Assembly: GCA_965277595.1 (NCBI GenBank)
Contig: CBDIDH010000002.1
Span: forward strand, 806,001-870,000
Source of the DNA: CBDIDH01 sp965277595
Lineage (GTDB): Bacteria > Planctomycetota > Planctomycetia > Isosphaerales > Isosphaeraceae
DNA: 64,000 bases
Direction: 5' to 3'
The notes under the pieces are model-generated. The model searched no databases. It saw only the letters and a program-made list of their open reading frames with translations, and was not told where the DNA came from. Each line of letters opens with the position of its first letter. Position 1 is the first letter of the stretch. Below, one piece after another: positions 26,819 to 36,143 of the stretch. Both the position numbers and the translations under genes were made by a program.

Positions 26819-28419
26819 TTCGAGGCCTTTTTCCCGCGACTCCTCGACCCTCCGCCGGCGTCGGGATCGCCAGGGCGGACGTAAAGGACCATATTCGCCA
26901 GGTCCGCGTCCACGCGCTTGTCAAAACGTTGATAACCATGACGGCGGGCGTAAAGGATGAGCGGTACCTCTTCCTGGCGATACCGCCCCACAAGGATCGC
27001 TCGAGGAGGTCGTTCCTCAAGCATGCGATCGATCACGCTGGGAGCGGTGGCGACGTACCGCCTGCGTTCCATCTCCGTAAGCCGGTCGCCGATCCAGTAC
27101 AAGAAGATTCCGGTCGAAAGTTCGTGGTAGATCGGCAGCCCCGCCTCAAGCGGGTAGATCGGCGTGAGAGTCGCGACGGGCCCTGTGTCCGAGCTCTGGC
27201 GGACCAATCTCTGGACCGCGAGGGCGGTCCGGTGAAAACCCATTGGCACGAATTGCGCTGGGCGAGTGAGGGCCGGGAGCCTCCTGATAAGGTTAGGCCC
27301 GTTCTCCAGGAAACACAACCCGACCAGAATCCACGAGAGCCTCAGGTTTGCCCTCCGATCCCCTCCCCGGAGCTGACCGTGAAGCGCCGCGAATGTGAGG
27401 ATCGCAAACGGCACTGGGAAGGCGAAATACTGCGGCCACAGGGGAGTCATATAGGCGACCAGTACCGCCGCCAGGAGCGTCGTGGAAACGCCCAAGGCGA
27501 GCGGGGCCTGAGAAACCAGGCCCTTCCCCCTCCCCCTCCCCCTCGCCCATACGACCGATCCGGAGAAGGCGATGGACACGAAGATGAGGAGTACGCTCGG
27601 CCGTTCGAATGCATCTCTTAGTAAGACATGTACCTTGCTGCCGAGCGTCAGCCCCGTCGCGTACTGGGGTATCGTATGCTCGAGGTAGGCGAGCGTCGTA
27701 ATCCTGTAGAACAACAAATTATTAAACAAGAAAATTTTCGGGTCGCGGCACATGATAACGAGGGCTGGAGTGATGCCCGCCAGAAACCCAACGCACAGCG
27801 GCAGGACGCCGGCGAAAATACGCTCCCGCGGACCCACCGACCGGGGGTAGAGGAGTGCCAGCACGAACAATGGGGGAAGGACTGCGACATAATACAATTT
27901 TAGTCCGACGGCCAGGGCCGCAAATAATCCTCCGGTGGCGAGGAGCAGTGGTCGACAATGCTGGGATCGGATCCCTATCACGAAGAGTAGCAACGCGACG
28001 TTGAAGCACGCCATGGACGACACGTAATTTGAGCACTCAGTACTAGCCCGGAGCACGAACGTGTTCGTGGCGAAGAGGAAAAACGCGCACCAGGAGATAG
28101 GCCTGCTCCCCGAGACCACGCGAGCCACGCCCAAGAGGGCGTACGCGGCGACTGCCCACAGTGCGCACGTCAGGACCCGCGCGGCGAACAACAGGCGGTC
28201 GGTGCCGGTCGCCTCGTAAAGGAATGAATAAAAAAATGGCAAAAAAGGCATTTGCGCATACGAAAAGTCTTTATATATATAATGACTTTTGGCCATAACG
28301 GCTGCGGCGACGTACATGTTCTCGTTGTGGTCGCTGGGCTCCATCATGATATGGGCTGACACCGCCGCCGTGAGCCAGAGGCCCGCCAATGGCCCTATAA
28401 TCCTTGAAATTTGTGCCAT
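26815..28419 (-). CDS. Polytopic GT-C/PMT-like membrane glycosyltransferase
   Basis: About 534 residues from ATG 28417-28419 ('MAQISRIIGPLAGLWLT'). Roughly eleven hydrophobic segments to residue 390 precede a soluble C-terminal domain. After the first helix comes 'MMEPSDHNENMYVAAAVMAKS', a loop with acidic residues like the catalytic loop of PMT/ArnT-type GT-C enzymes, followed by 'YKDFSYAQMPFLPFFYS', a motif frequent in this superfamily. It likely uses a polyprenyl-phosphate sugar on the outer membrane face (inference). An in-frame hexamer run near 27528-27546 encodes an Arg-Gly repeat in a loop. Its 3' end touches the candidate MITE. Confidence 0.75.
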   Translation of the reverse strand: MAQISRIIGPLAGLWLTAAVSAHIMMEPSDHNENMYVAAAVMAKSHYIYKDFSYAQMPFLPFFYSFLYEATGTDRLLFAARVLTCALWAVAAYALLGVARVVSGSRPISWCAFFLFATNTFVLRASTECSNYVSSMACFNVALLLFVIGIRSQHCRPLLLATGGLFAALAVGLKLYYVAVLPPLFVLALLYPRSVGPRERIFAGVLPLCVGFLAGITPALVIMCRDPKIFLFNNLLFYRITTLAYLEHTIPQYATGLTLGSKVHVLLRDAFERPSVLLIFVSIAFSGSVVWARGRGRGKGLVSQAPLALGVSTTLLAAVLVAYMTPLWPQYFAFPVPFAILTFAALHGQLRGGDRRANLRLSWILVGLCFLENGPNLIRRLPALTRPAQFVPMGFHRTALAVQRLVRQSSDTGPVATLTPIYPLEAGLPIYHELSTGIFLYWIGDRLTEMERRRYVATAPSVIDRMLEERPPRAILVGRYRQEEVPLILYARRHGYQRFDKRVDADLANMVLYVRPGDPDAGGGSRSRGKKASN

Positions 28420-28595
28420 CCAGTAACTCCGTTGATCACCAATCACGCTTGAGGGGTGGAGTATGGGGGCCACTCAGAAGAGGGCCATTCCCGCTGCGTC
28501 GCCGCCGTCGAGAGCGAACGGGAAAGAAGGGCCGACTTCCTTCATCGCTTCGACTCTACATGCCTGCCATCAGAGCCAATCCGATTAGGATCTAG

Positions 28596-30189
28596 TACTA
28601 GTTTGCGGTGCGAAATGTAAGCTATTTCCCCGAAAAAGTTTGCGTCGTCGCTGCTGATCCTCGTTCGGATCGGACCATTGCCCCATCGGGGCCCCGGATC
28701 ACCCCCGGGCCGACCCCGCGACCTCCGCCAGATTGTGGGCCACCACCCCCCAACCGACCCACCGCCCGAACCCTCGCTCGCCACGGTAGCGGCAGCGCTT
28801 CAACCCATAATCCCGCTTCAGCGCATGGATTCGACCCTCGATCCCCGCCCGGAACCGGTAACCCTCGCGGAACCGGCGACCCTTCTCCTCGGCCCGCCGA
28901 CCCGGCGGCGCCTTGCCGACGTGCGGCAGCGACACCTGCTTGACCCCCGCCTCCTTCGCCAGCCGCTGGTTCTCCGCCGACGCCATCCCCCGGTCCGCCG
29001 CCAGCAGGTTCGGCGGCCGGCCGAACTGCCGCTCGTGGTTCGCCAGCGCATCGCCCAGGTAGGGCTGGTCCTGGCCGCCGCCCTGCGGCAGCACCGCGTA
29101 CCCGGTGATCAGCCCACCCTCGACCTCGTCGAGCCTCAGCTCGCGGCCCAACTCCGCCGGCTTGCCCGCCTTGAACCGCGGGATGACCTGCGTGTGCGGC
29201 TCGAACAGCGAGACCAGCTTCTCGCCGGAGGGGACCGGGTCGTCCTTCAGGACGCGACGCACGGCCTGGCTGACGGCCTGCTTGAGCCGGGGCAGAACCT
29301 CCTCGAGTCGGCCGGCCAGCCGCTGTGCCGCGTCATCGCCTTCGCGCCGCAGCGTCTCGAGCACCCGCCGGCCCTGGGCCCCGGCCCGCTTGCCGATCGC
29401 CACGAGCCGGCCGTAGGCCGCCTTCAACGCCTGCTTGCCCTCATCGCCCTTGCGGCGGGCGATCCGGTGCAGTTGCTGCGACAGCTTGCGGACGGACCGA
29501 ACCCGGCTGCGGAACGCCTCCTTGAGCCCGGAGGCCGCCTCGCCCAGGGCGGCACGGGCCCGCCGCAGCAGCCGCGAGACGACCCGGACCCCGTCACCGA
29601 CCAGGCCGCTGTCGGTGGGGAAGTGGATGTTTGTCTCGACCGCCGTGGTGTCGACGCGGAGTTTGCGGCCGCGCGTCACCTTCAGCGACCGGGCCAGCTG
29701 GATCATCCGGTCGTTGAGCGTCTGGAGGGTCTCCGGCCCGATCGTGTTGGCCCATCGGATCAGCGTAGTGTCGTCGGGGACGCGCTCGAGGTAGACCAGG
29801 CGGAACTGGCGCGGGACCAGGCTGTCGTTGACGAAGTATTCGGCCTGGGCGTAGCTCCATCCGTAGAGCCGCATGACGACGAGCATGGGGAGGACGACTT
29901 CGACCGGGGTGGCGGGTCGGCCTCGGGATCGTGATCGGGGCGAGCGGCGGGCCATGTCGGAGCGGACGGCCTCGACGATCGCGTCGTCGTCGAGCAGGGA
30001 GTCGAGTTGCTCGAGCTGTGGCTCGAAGCGAAGGCCGAGCTGGGGCACGAGGGCGAACAAGTCGGTCCGGTTATATCGATGTCTGAGCATGGCTGTGGCG
30101 TGCCATCGGTCCGGTTGGTGCGGTTGCAGAGCCTGCCCATAGCTTACAAACCGCGGGAAAACAAGGCAATTTCGCACCGCAAACTAGTA
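28596..30189 (-). mobile_element. Complete ISNCY-type insertion sequence with CTAG target duplication
   Basis: The element is 1594 bases. The two ends are perfect inverted repeats: TACTAGTTTGCGGTGCGAAA at the left and its complement at the right, extending 21 bases. The tetramer CTAG flanks both sides (28592-28595 and 30190-30193) and is a plausible target duplication; because CTAGTACTAG is palindromic the exact boundary could shift by a few bases. It encodes one intact transposase. The perfect termini and open frame suggest recent arrival. Confidence 0.88.
28699..30090 (-). CDS. ISNCY-family DDE transposase
   Basis: 463 residues from ATG 30088-30090 ('MLRHRYNRTDLFALVPQ'). Features of the family in order: an N-terminal region with 'VVLPMLVVMRLYGWSYAQAEYF', first catalytic acid in 'KLRVDTTAVETNIHFPTDS' near residue 158, a long Arg/Lys-rich insertion of about 110 residues, 'SLFEPHTQVI', then 'LAADRGMASAENQRLA' for the second Asp and a C-terminal 'FRAGIEGRIHALKRDYGLKR' with the final Glu. 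The frame is intact. It lies fully inside the terminal repeats. Confidence 0.88.
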   Translation of the reverse strand: MLRHRYNRTDLFALVPQLGLRFEPQLEQLDSLLDDDAIVEAVRSDMARRSPRSRSRGRPATPVEVVLPMLVVMRLYGWSYAQAEYFVNDSLVPRQFRLVYLERVPDDTTLIRWANTIGPETLQTLNDRMIQLARSLKVTRGRKLRVDTTAVETNIHFPTDSGLVGDGVRVVSRLLRRARAALGEAASGLKEAFRSRVRSVRKLSQQLHRIARRKGDEGKQALKAAYGRLVAIGKRAGAQGRRVLETLRREGDDAAQRLAGRLEEVLPRLKQAVSQAVRRVLKDDPVPSGEKLVSLFEPHTQVIPRFKAGKPAELGRELRLDEVEGGLITGYAVLPQGGGQDQPYLGDALANHERQFGRPPNLLAADRGMASAENQRLAKEAGVKQVSLPHVGKAPPGRRAEEKGRRFREGYRFRAGIEGRIHALKRDYGLKRCRYRGERGFGRWVGWGVVAHNLAEVAGSARG

Positions 30190-30193
30190 CTAG

Positions 30194-30898
30194 GAAGATC
30201 TGGAAGGCGTAGGCGTAGATGTCTATAGCAAGTTCCAGAGACGTATACCGGCCCGGATGCGCGAAAACCGGGTCGGCAACCCTGGCGAGCCAGTCAGCGA
30301 TCAACGGTTTCTTGCCATAACCAATCGCCATCAGGGCGAGCCCAGAGAAGAACCGATCCGGCATCACCGACGGCCTGAAGGCGAATTGCGGAATTAGCTC
30401 CGAAGGGCGGACAATAGGGCCGGCGATCAAGTGCGGGAACCAGGTGATGATCAGGGCCAAGTGGATCGGGGACCGGACCGGTTGGATCCGGCCGCTATAC
30501 ACGTCGATCGTGTAACTCATCGAGTCGAACGTGTAAAAGGAGATCGCCAGGGGTAGTTCGACCTCGATGACCGGGACGTCGAGCCCCACCAACCGCAGCG
30601 TCCTGGTGATAAACCCGAGATACTTGAACACGCAGAGTGATGCCAGGTTCACGGCCACGCTGGCGAACACCACGAATTTTCGCGGCGTCGCATTCTCGGT
30701 TCGCATCAGAACGTAACCGCACGTCCAGTCGACCAGCAACTGGCCGCCGATCAGAAGGAGGAACTGAGTGCTCCAACTCGCGTAAAAGTAGACGCTCGCA
30801 GCGAGCATGAACCACGGCCTCATTCCTGGCCGCATGGCATGGTAGCCCGCGAACACGACTACCAGGAAAACGAGCCATTGAATCGATGTGAACAGCAT
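30194..30898 (-). pseudogene. MBOAT-family O-acyltransferase, 3' half lost at the ISNCY insertion
   Basis: The N-terminal 235 residues of an AlgI-like membrane-bound O-acyltransferase are present from 'MLFTSIQWLVFLVVVFAGYH'. Typical family text follows: 'YFYASWSTQFLLLIGGQLLVDW', 'VFKYLGFITRTL', 'LPLAISFYTFDSMSYTIDVY', 'HLIAGPIVRPSELIPQF'. The frame reaches 'AYAFQIF' and then enters the IS. Intact relatives continue with about 220 more residues including the catalytic His; that sequence is not found on the other side of the IS, so insertion was accompanied or followed by a deletion. The product should be inactive. Confidence 0.88.
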
Positions 30899-31116
30899 TC
30901 GAGGATCGAATCGCGCGGGGACGGGGGTCTAGATCCGGTGCGTCGAGGCTCGCGGGGTCGTCGGCCTGGGCCGGCACACCGACGGGCCACCGGGGCGTGT
31001 CGCGTCGGCGCAAACCCCATACACCCGCATTTCGCTTTCGTGAAGATCGCATGGTCGTTCCGATGAGGGGCGACCGACCCCCCGAGACCGTCCAAATACA
31101 CAGCCCGGTGGCCGCC

Positions 31117-32508
31117 CTACAAGACGGGTTTATCGTGCCACTCGGCGCGGCACTTCAGGAAGATATAGGTTGTAACCGGCGTGAGTATCGCCACCGTCCC
31201 GAGATAGCCGAGCCCAAGCCCGAGCGGGCCATACCATCGCCCCAAGACGACCGTCGAGGCAACCGTGAGCAACGCCTGCGCGATCGACACACCGAACAGT
31301 GGTTCGCGCTTGTGCGCCCTGAGGTAGATGGCCATCGTGGAGACGGAAACTTGAAGGACCGTTGCGATCAGAAAGACGCCGGCCTCGGCAGGGGAGAGAA
31401 GACGCGCCGCGATTCTCGGTAAAGACGAGGCCAGGAGCATCAGCACGGCTTCGATGGCCAGCGCCCCCGTGACGCAGACGCCGACCGAGGCGAAGCCCGC
31501 CTTGAGGACCGAACGGTCGAGTTCGTCGTATTCCCGGCGCGCAACCAGCATGCCAAACCGCGGACCCTTGGTAGCCACCCAGATCGACGAGATGCCGATC
31601 AAGACATTGATGAGCGTCCACGTCATGCCCATACGGCCCGCCGCCGCTGGCCCCTGATACCGGAAGAGGGTGGGGGTGAACAGGGCGAATGAGAAGTAAC
31701 CGCTCACCCAAGAAAGGGCGATGCGCCACTGCAGCGGCCAGATATCCTCCTTCCATCGCACCCGAGGGCCGGGCCGGTCACCCGCGAGGCTCGTGAAGAA
31801 GCCCCGGTAGCGGTAGTAAAGAAAGCCCAGCGACGTGATGAGTGTCGTGGCGCTGGCGAGCGCGGCGGTCCATAGGCCCGCCCCCGTACTGATCGCCGTC
31901 CAAAGAACGAGGCTCGTCAGGACGCCCTGTCCGAGCCGGAACCGATAGACCTGGGGGATCTGGTTACACCCCTCCAGAAGGGTCCACCTGGGCACGAGCA
32001 TCAGGTTGACAGCCTGCAAAAGGCAGAGGATCAGCCAGGGCGCGGCCCACGAGACCCCAACCTGGGGCGATCGGGCGAAAAAGGTTCCGCCGCCGACCGC
32101 CAGGACGACGGACAGGCCGACCGCCGCCACGCCGTACCAGCGAACGGCGAACCGGGAGAGACTGGTGAGCCTGGAAAGCGAAGCCGCGTCACCGACGATA
32201 TGACCCCGCTCGTCCATTTCGAGCCGAGCCCACTCATGACAGGCGAACTGGCCAATGACCTGTCCCAACCCCATCTCGACGAAGATCTGCAGCCCCAGCA
32301 GACTGTAAAAGGTGTAATAATAGCCCTGAACGTTCGGACTGAAGTTGTTCGCGAGCAGGAGGAACGTCACCGGCCCGCTGACGAACCCCCAGAACTGGTT
32401 GAGTACGCCCAAGACAACGGCCCGGTCGACGCCCAACCAGGCGGCGAACTTTCCAAGTCCGCGAAAACCGCGGGGGGGCTCGACGGCGAGAGCATCGTTG
32501 GAAATCAA
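31117..32508 (-). CDS. Wzx-like polysaccharide flippase (MOP superfamily)
   Basis: A 463-residue polytopic protein with about 12 membrane segments. 'LNQFWGFVSGPVTFLLLANNFSP' and 'VQGYYYTFYSLLGLQIFVEMGLG' form the first two helices with the Gly/Asn pattern typical of lipopolysaccharide translocases. Repeated 'ARR', 'RRY' loops are cytoplasmic. Such proteins move lipid-linked oligosaccharide units across the inner membrane before polymerisation. Position among glycosyltransferases supports the role. Start ATG 32506-32508 follows a 327-base gap with heptamer-type repeats. Confidence 0.82.
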   Translation of the reverse strand: MISNDALAVEPPRGFRGLGKFAAWLGVDRAVVLGVLNQFWGFVSGPVTFLLLANNFSPNVQGYYYTFYSLLGLQIFVEMGLGQVIGQFACHEWARLEMDERGHIVGDAASLSRLTSLSRFAVRWYGVAAVGLSVVLAVGGGTFFARSPQVGVSWAAPWLILCLLQAVNLMLVPRWTLLEGCNQIPQVYRFRLGQGVLTSLVLWTAISTGAGLWTAALASATTLITSLGFLYYRYRGFFTSLAGDRPGPRVRWKEDIWPLQWRIALSWVSGYFSFALFTPTLFRYQGPAAAGRMGMTWTLINVLIGISSIWVATKGPRFGMLVARREYDELDRSVLKAGFASVGVCVTGALAIEAVLMLLASSLPRIAARLLSPAEAGVFLIATVLQVSVSTMAIYLRAHKREPLFGVSIAQALLTVASTVVLGRWYGPLGLGLGYLGTVAILTPVTTYIFLKCRAEWHDKPVL

Positions 32509-32537
32509 TTTCGTGAGCCCGAAACAGAGAGAACAAG

Positions 32538-32745
32538 CCAGGGCAATTTACCCCGGACACTGGGCTGTTTCCTTCTCGGGAATAACCAATGACCAAGGAC
32601 AAATGACCTTGAAAAATCGAAAACAGGAAAGATGGGCAAGAGTCTTGTCGACCTTTTCGGTCATCGGATCTCGGTCATCGGTCATAACTTGAGAACGAAA
32701 CAGCCCTGACCCCGGACACATGCACGACGTGACGCCGTCTTACCG
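32538..32745. repeat. Intergenic repeats: heptamer family and ACCCCGGACAC motif
   Basis: The 32509-32835 gap contains no gene. It holds AACCAATGACCAAGGACAAA (from 32584), the inverted TCGGTCATCGGATCTCGGTC (from 32657), and two copies of an ACCCCGGACAC motif: GGCAATTTACCCCGGACAC at 32542-32560 and CCCCGGACACATGCACGACG from 32710. Related copies of the latter two occur at 34770-34800 on the other side of the next gene. Confidence 0.6.
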
Positions 32746-32835
32746 TTGCCAGACGTACGGAAAAAGACCAGTTGAATGCCCCTAACCTCGTGACGCATCT
32801 CGGTGGGACAAGCCGGTCGTCCTGGTCACGCGTGT

Positions 32836-34404
32836 TCACGATTTTCGCCTGCCGACCACCATCATTGCATTGGGGAGTTTATTACCGAAAAATTGAATGT
32901 CGGTCGCGGGCGATTTATGTGTTATGAACAAAAAAAATGTTGAGTAAGGGGCGCTCGGGTTGTTGGTCACAGGACCCGCAAAATAGTAGATCTGGCTCTC
33001 CAGCTCCGAACTCAATGCCCTCGCGGTCACCGCCTTAACTGAATAAGTGGAATGACGCGTCAGCAGGGTGAACCATGCTTGGCGCCTTCCTCCCGTGTCG
33101 TCATAAATGCGTAACCTGGTTAATAAAGAGCTTGGAGAGTAATAAAGAAATTTTGTATATGTAAATTCATCGAACACGACAACAGGCAGTGTTGGTGCCG
33201 TTTTATCCAATTCGGCAATCGTATTCTTTATTGTCGCGGTTTCTAACCCCTTAAAAGATATTTCCCGTGTTCTTATTAGCAAAAACCAAAGACATAAAAC
33301 AATCAAAATAATTGCTGGACAAGTTCTGGTTCGACCAACATAGTGCCGCGTCATGGAAACAAATATCAAGACAACCCCAATGACCGTGGGAAGTGCATAA
33401 CGGTTAACAAAAATGCCTGTGAAGATCAATGAGAATAATATTTCGATAAATGCCAATAGAGCGAGGACGACTATGGCGGCCAGTTCATGGTGATGAAACT
33501 CGTACAGGTCCCCGGCTTCGGTGTCCATGGCTCGGTTGCCGCGCCACCGGACGTACAGAGGGAGAGTAAAAAGAGCCAGTATTACTGGCGGGAGCCCTCG
33601 TGAGAATAGAGAGGGGTAATAATCCGCGAACTGACTAAATTCGGCCGGCGACCAAAAGGTTGATGACAAAGTCCGTGCACGAAGGATGAGAGGGAGCAAG
33701 ACGGCGAGCGACGATACGCCGGCCGCAATGGACACGACGACCGCCCAGTCAACTTTCCGCCTCTGGTACGCACGTACGTTCTCGCCAGCCACTAGAGGTA
33801 TGACCAGAAACACGGAATAGAGGTGGGTTAAAATCGCGGCGGAAATTGCGAAGGACAGACCGACGCACGCGCACCACCGATATCTACCTCCATGGCCCGC
33901 CGCCGTTTGCCAACAGAAGAGGGCGAATGCGGCCAGGCCGAGCACTAAACCATACGGCCTAGCTTCGTAACCGTAGTCAAATGCGACCGAAAGAGATAAC
34001 GCAGATACAGCCAAAAGACCGTATAGTACCCCAAAACATCTATACGTGAATTTATAAATAAAAAAACTACCAAAGATAAAACCTAAAATTGAAGGAGTTC
34101 TGAGTGACAGCAAACTGTCGCCAAGAATCAATCGGATAGCGCGAACACTCAAATAATACAGAGGGGGCTGAGGATCCAACTCAGCCAGCGAGCCGTCAAA
34201 ATAGCATCTAATTGGAATGTTGGAGTTGCACAAATTCAACGTTGCAAATTCATCAAACCATATCGGTTTCGCTGAAGCTAGTAACGCCAAATAAACAAGA
34301 AGAGTAAGTCCGAGGCATCCCGCCGGCACGTGCACCCAGGGGAAGCGAGTGCTGAGTCGGAACCCGTGGTACAAGTCATGCTCCCGTTTCGTTGCATTTG
34401 ACAT
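32836..34404 (-). CDS. GT-C/PMT-like membrane glycosyltransferase, AT-rich and probably transferred
   Basis: A 522-residue polytopic protein. After the first helix comes 'KPIWFDEFATLNL', the WFDE acidic motif of ArnT/PMT-type glycosyltransferases, then 'LDPQPPLYYLSVR', a second family hallmark (DxxPPLYY) near residue 77. About ten further membrane segments and a C-terminal soluble part follow. Base composition is visibly more AT-rich than all neighbours, with many A/T third positions, which suggests recent transfer. It is flanked by copies of a short intergenic repeat. Probably transfers a sugar from a lipid carrier on the outer face of the inner membrane. Confidence 0.82.
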   Translation of the reverse strand: MSNATKREHDLYHGFRLSTRFPWVHVPAGCLGLTLLVYLALLASAKPIWFDEFATLNLCNSNIPIRCYFDGSLAELDPQPPLYYLSVRAIRLILGDSLLSLRTPSILGFIFGSFFIYKFTYRCFGVLYGLLAVSALSLSVAFDYGYEARPYGLVLGLAAFALFCWQTAAGHGGRYRWCACVGLSFAISAAILTHLYSVFLVIPLVAGENVRAYQRRKVDWAVVVSIAAGVSSLAVLLPLILRARTLSSTFWSPAEFSQFADYYPSLFSRGLPPVILALFTLPLYVRWRGNRAMDTEAGDLYEFHHHELAAIVVLALLAFIEILFSLIFTGIFVNRYALPTVIGVVLIFVSMTRHYVGRTRTCPAIILIVLCLWFLLIRTREISFKGLETATIKNTIAELDKTAPTLPVVVFDEFTYTKFLYYSPSSLLTRLRIYDDTGGRRQAWFTLLTRHSTYSVKAVTARALSSELESQIYYFAGPVTNNPSAPYSTFFLFITHKSPATDIQFFGNKLPNAMMVVGRRKS

Positions 34405-34808
34405 ATCATTATCTCTGATTATCGAGTGAAATCCATTGCGGCCTTTTTATGCTTAAAAAACGCGACTGTTTGTTGACTTGCTCGACCATGGTCGCAGTAC
34501 TTTCAATAGTCGACGTTGGGCGGGCAGGCCGGGGAAGTTGCCCACCTCGTTCCCACATTAGACTTGATCGCGCTTTAGGCGGCCATTCGACCAAGGTTTC
34601 GAGTTCATCCGTTTGGGATCCTCCTGGGGCTCAAGAGACAACCTGGATCGTCTTCAATCCGTGAACTGAAGGTCATGGGCTTCGCGAAGCGCGGGGTCGT
34701 GGGAAACGTTACTGGCTTGTGCCTGAGGCGATCGGACGACGACCGCCCAGCGGATGAAATAGCATAGGCCAGGCAATTCACCCCAGACACATGCGCGACG
34801 GGGCGGCG
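34405..34808. other. Intergenic, partly AT-rich, with ACCCCAGACAC repeat
   Basis: No gene is supported. The left 60 bases are AT-rich and probably hold the promoter of the low-GC membrane gene. At 34768-34800 GGCCAGGCAATTCACCCCAG continues with ACACATGCGCGACG, a close copy of motifs at 32542 and 32710. Confidence 0.5.
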
Positions 34809-36086
34809 TTATCCCCGGACCAGATCTCCTTCGCATCCGAGCAGGTGCGCGTACTTCTTGAGGAACGCGCGGCCGACCAGCGCTTCCGAGCCATGGCCGT
34901 CCTGGTCCGGAGGGAAGAGCGCTTTGAACGCACGGCCGAGCCCTTCGTCGACCTCATCGCGGCGAACGTCGCCCTCGACGCGGTCGAGCATTTCTTCCAC
35001 TAGGTCGCGGACATCCTCGGGGGTGTTATCGATCACGTCCACCCCCGCCTCGTTGAACCCCTCGGAAGTCATGCACAGCGACAACGGCGACCGGGCGATC
35101 TCGGGGAAGCCGAGGTACCGCTCCTCTTCCCTCGATCGGAGTAGCTTGTAGATAGCCAGGTCATGCGGATGGTAGGGGTGACAGGAAAGGGGGATCATGT
35201 TAGCCACCGCCACGGGGACCCCGAAGACGGTGGCCAAGCTGAACAGGCCGGAGTCGCATCCGAGGAAGAACCGGCAGCTCGCGGCCAGGTAGACGTCCAT
35301 CCACGGGCCGTGGCAGTCGGAATGAACGTAATCGACGACGTTCCTCATCGGAGCCAGCGGCGTCATGCTCGGGTCGCCGACCCGGACGCACCACCCGCCC
35401 CGCCCCACGATCGACTCCATGGCGAGGGCGTAGTCCTCGATGTTGACGTTCCGGTAGCCTTGATCTCCGGTCAGACGGTAGCCTGATTCGCGGCAGTGGA
35501 CGCAGACGAACCAGGCGTCGTCGGGGACACCTAATCGCCGGAGGTTCTCACGGCCGCGTCGGTGGTCCGCGTCGGTGAGTCGGAGCATCGGCGGCCGGTC
35601 ACCGTACTCGGCGAGCACGTGGTAGGCTGGGTGGTGACCGACACCCTCCCAAAAATCCGTGATCGTGATCGCGCCGAACCGGTAGAAGTAGTCCAGGACG
35701 TTGCAAAGCCGTTCGGACTCGATAACCACGAACCGGGTCTTCCAGTAGTCCAAGAGGTGCTGGTTACAGACCCGCTTGGACTCGTCGCTTGCACCGACCG
35801 GATTTCCCGCGGCCAGGATAATGCACAGAGCTTTCGGCGATCGACCCAAGGCGACGGCCTTGAGATAGGCATCGGGTTCGATAGCGAGGTGACCGATGTT
35901 CGTCACCGCGACGGACAGAAAGCGGACTCGCAATGGGTAGAGAGGAAGCGTCAGAAGCTTTGCGGGAAGGCGCGGCAGGATGTCTCCGGCGAATCCGATA
36001 ATGCCCAGGCTCTTGAGCCTCGATCCGTAAGATTGAAGCCTGTAGCTGTTCTGGATTCTATTGACGAGACTTTTGTTAAATATCAT
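34809..36086 (-). CDS. TIGR04372-family glycosyltransferase
   Basis: A 425-residue protein. It matches this little-studied family throughout: 'VAVTNIGHLAIEPDAYLKA' near residue 59, 'WFVCVHCRESGYRLTGDQ' near 194, 'YRNVNIEDYALAMESIVGRGG' and 'VRVGDPSMTPL', then 'MDVYLAASCRFFLGCDSGLFSLAT' near 265. The fold is thought to be GT-B-like; members occur in polysaccharide loci. Substrates are unknown. Starts at ATG 36084-36086 with only 57 bases to the methyltransferase remnant upstream. Confidence 0.85.
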   Translation of the reverse strand: MIFNKSLVNRIQNSYRLQSYGSRLKSLGIIGFAGDILPRLPAKLLTLPLYPLRVRFLSVAVTNIGHLAIEPDAYLKAVALGRSPKALCIILAAGNPVGASDESKRVCNQHLLDYWKTRFVVIESERLCNVLDYFYRFGAITITDFWEGVGHHPAYHVLAEYGDRPPMLRLTDADHRRGRENLRRLGVPDDAWFVCVHCRESGYRLTGDQGYRNVNIEDYALAMESIVGRGGWCVRVGDPSMTPLAPMRNVVDYVHSDCHGPWMDVYLAASCRFFLGCDSGLFSLATVFGVPVAVANMIPLSCHPYHPHDLAIYKLLRSREEERYLGFPEIARSPLSLCMTSEGFNEAGVDVIDNTPEDVRDLVEEMLDRVEGDVRRDEVDEGLGRAFKALFPPDQDGHGSEALVGRAFLKKYAHLLGCEGDLVRG

Positions 36087-36143
36087 CGATAGTGAGATGG
36101 TTTAAGCCACAACTTGGGGCTCGCCTTTAGATGCACGCGCCGC

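Noticed and set aside
27525..27546. Phase-variable simple repeat in the GT-C gene
   Set aside because: The unit is six bases, so length change would keep the frame; only three units are present.
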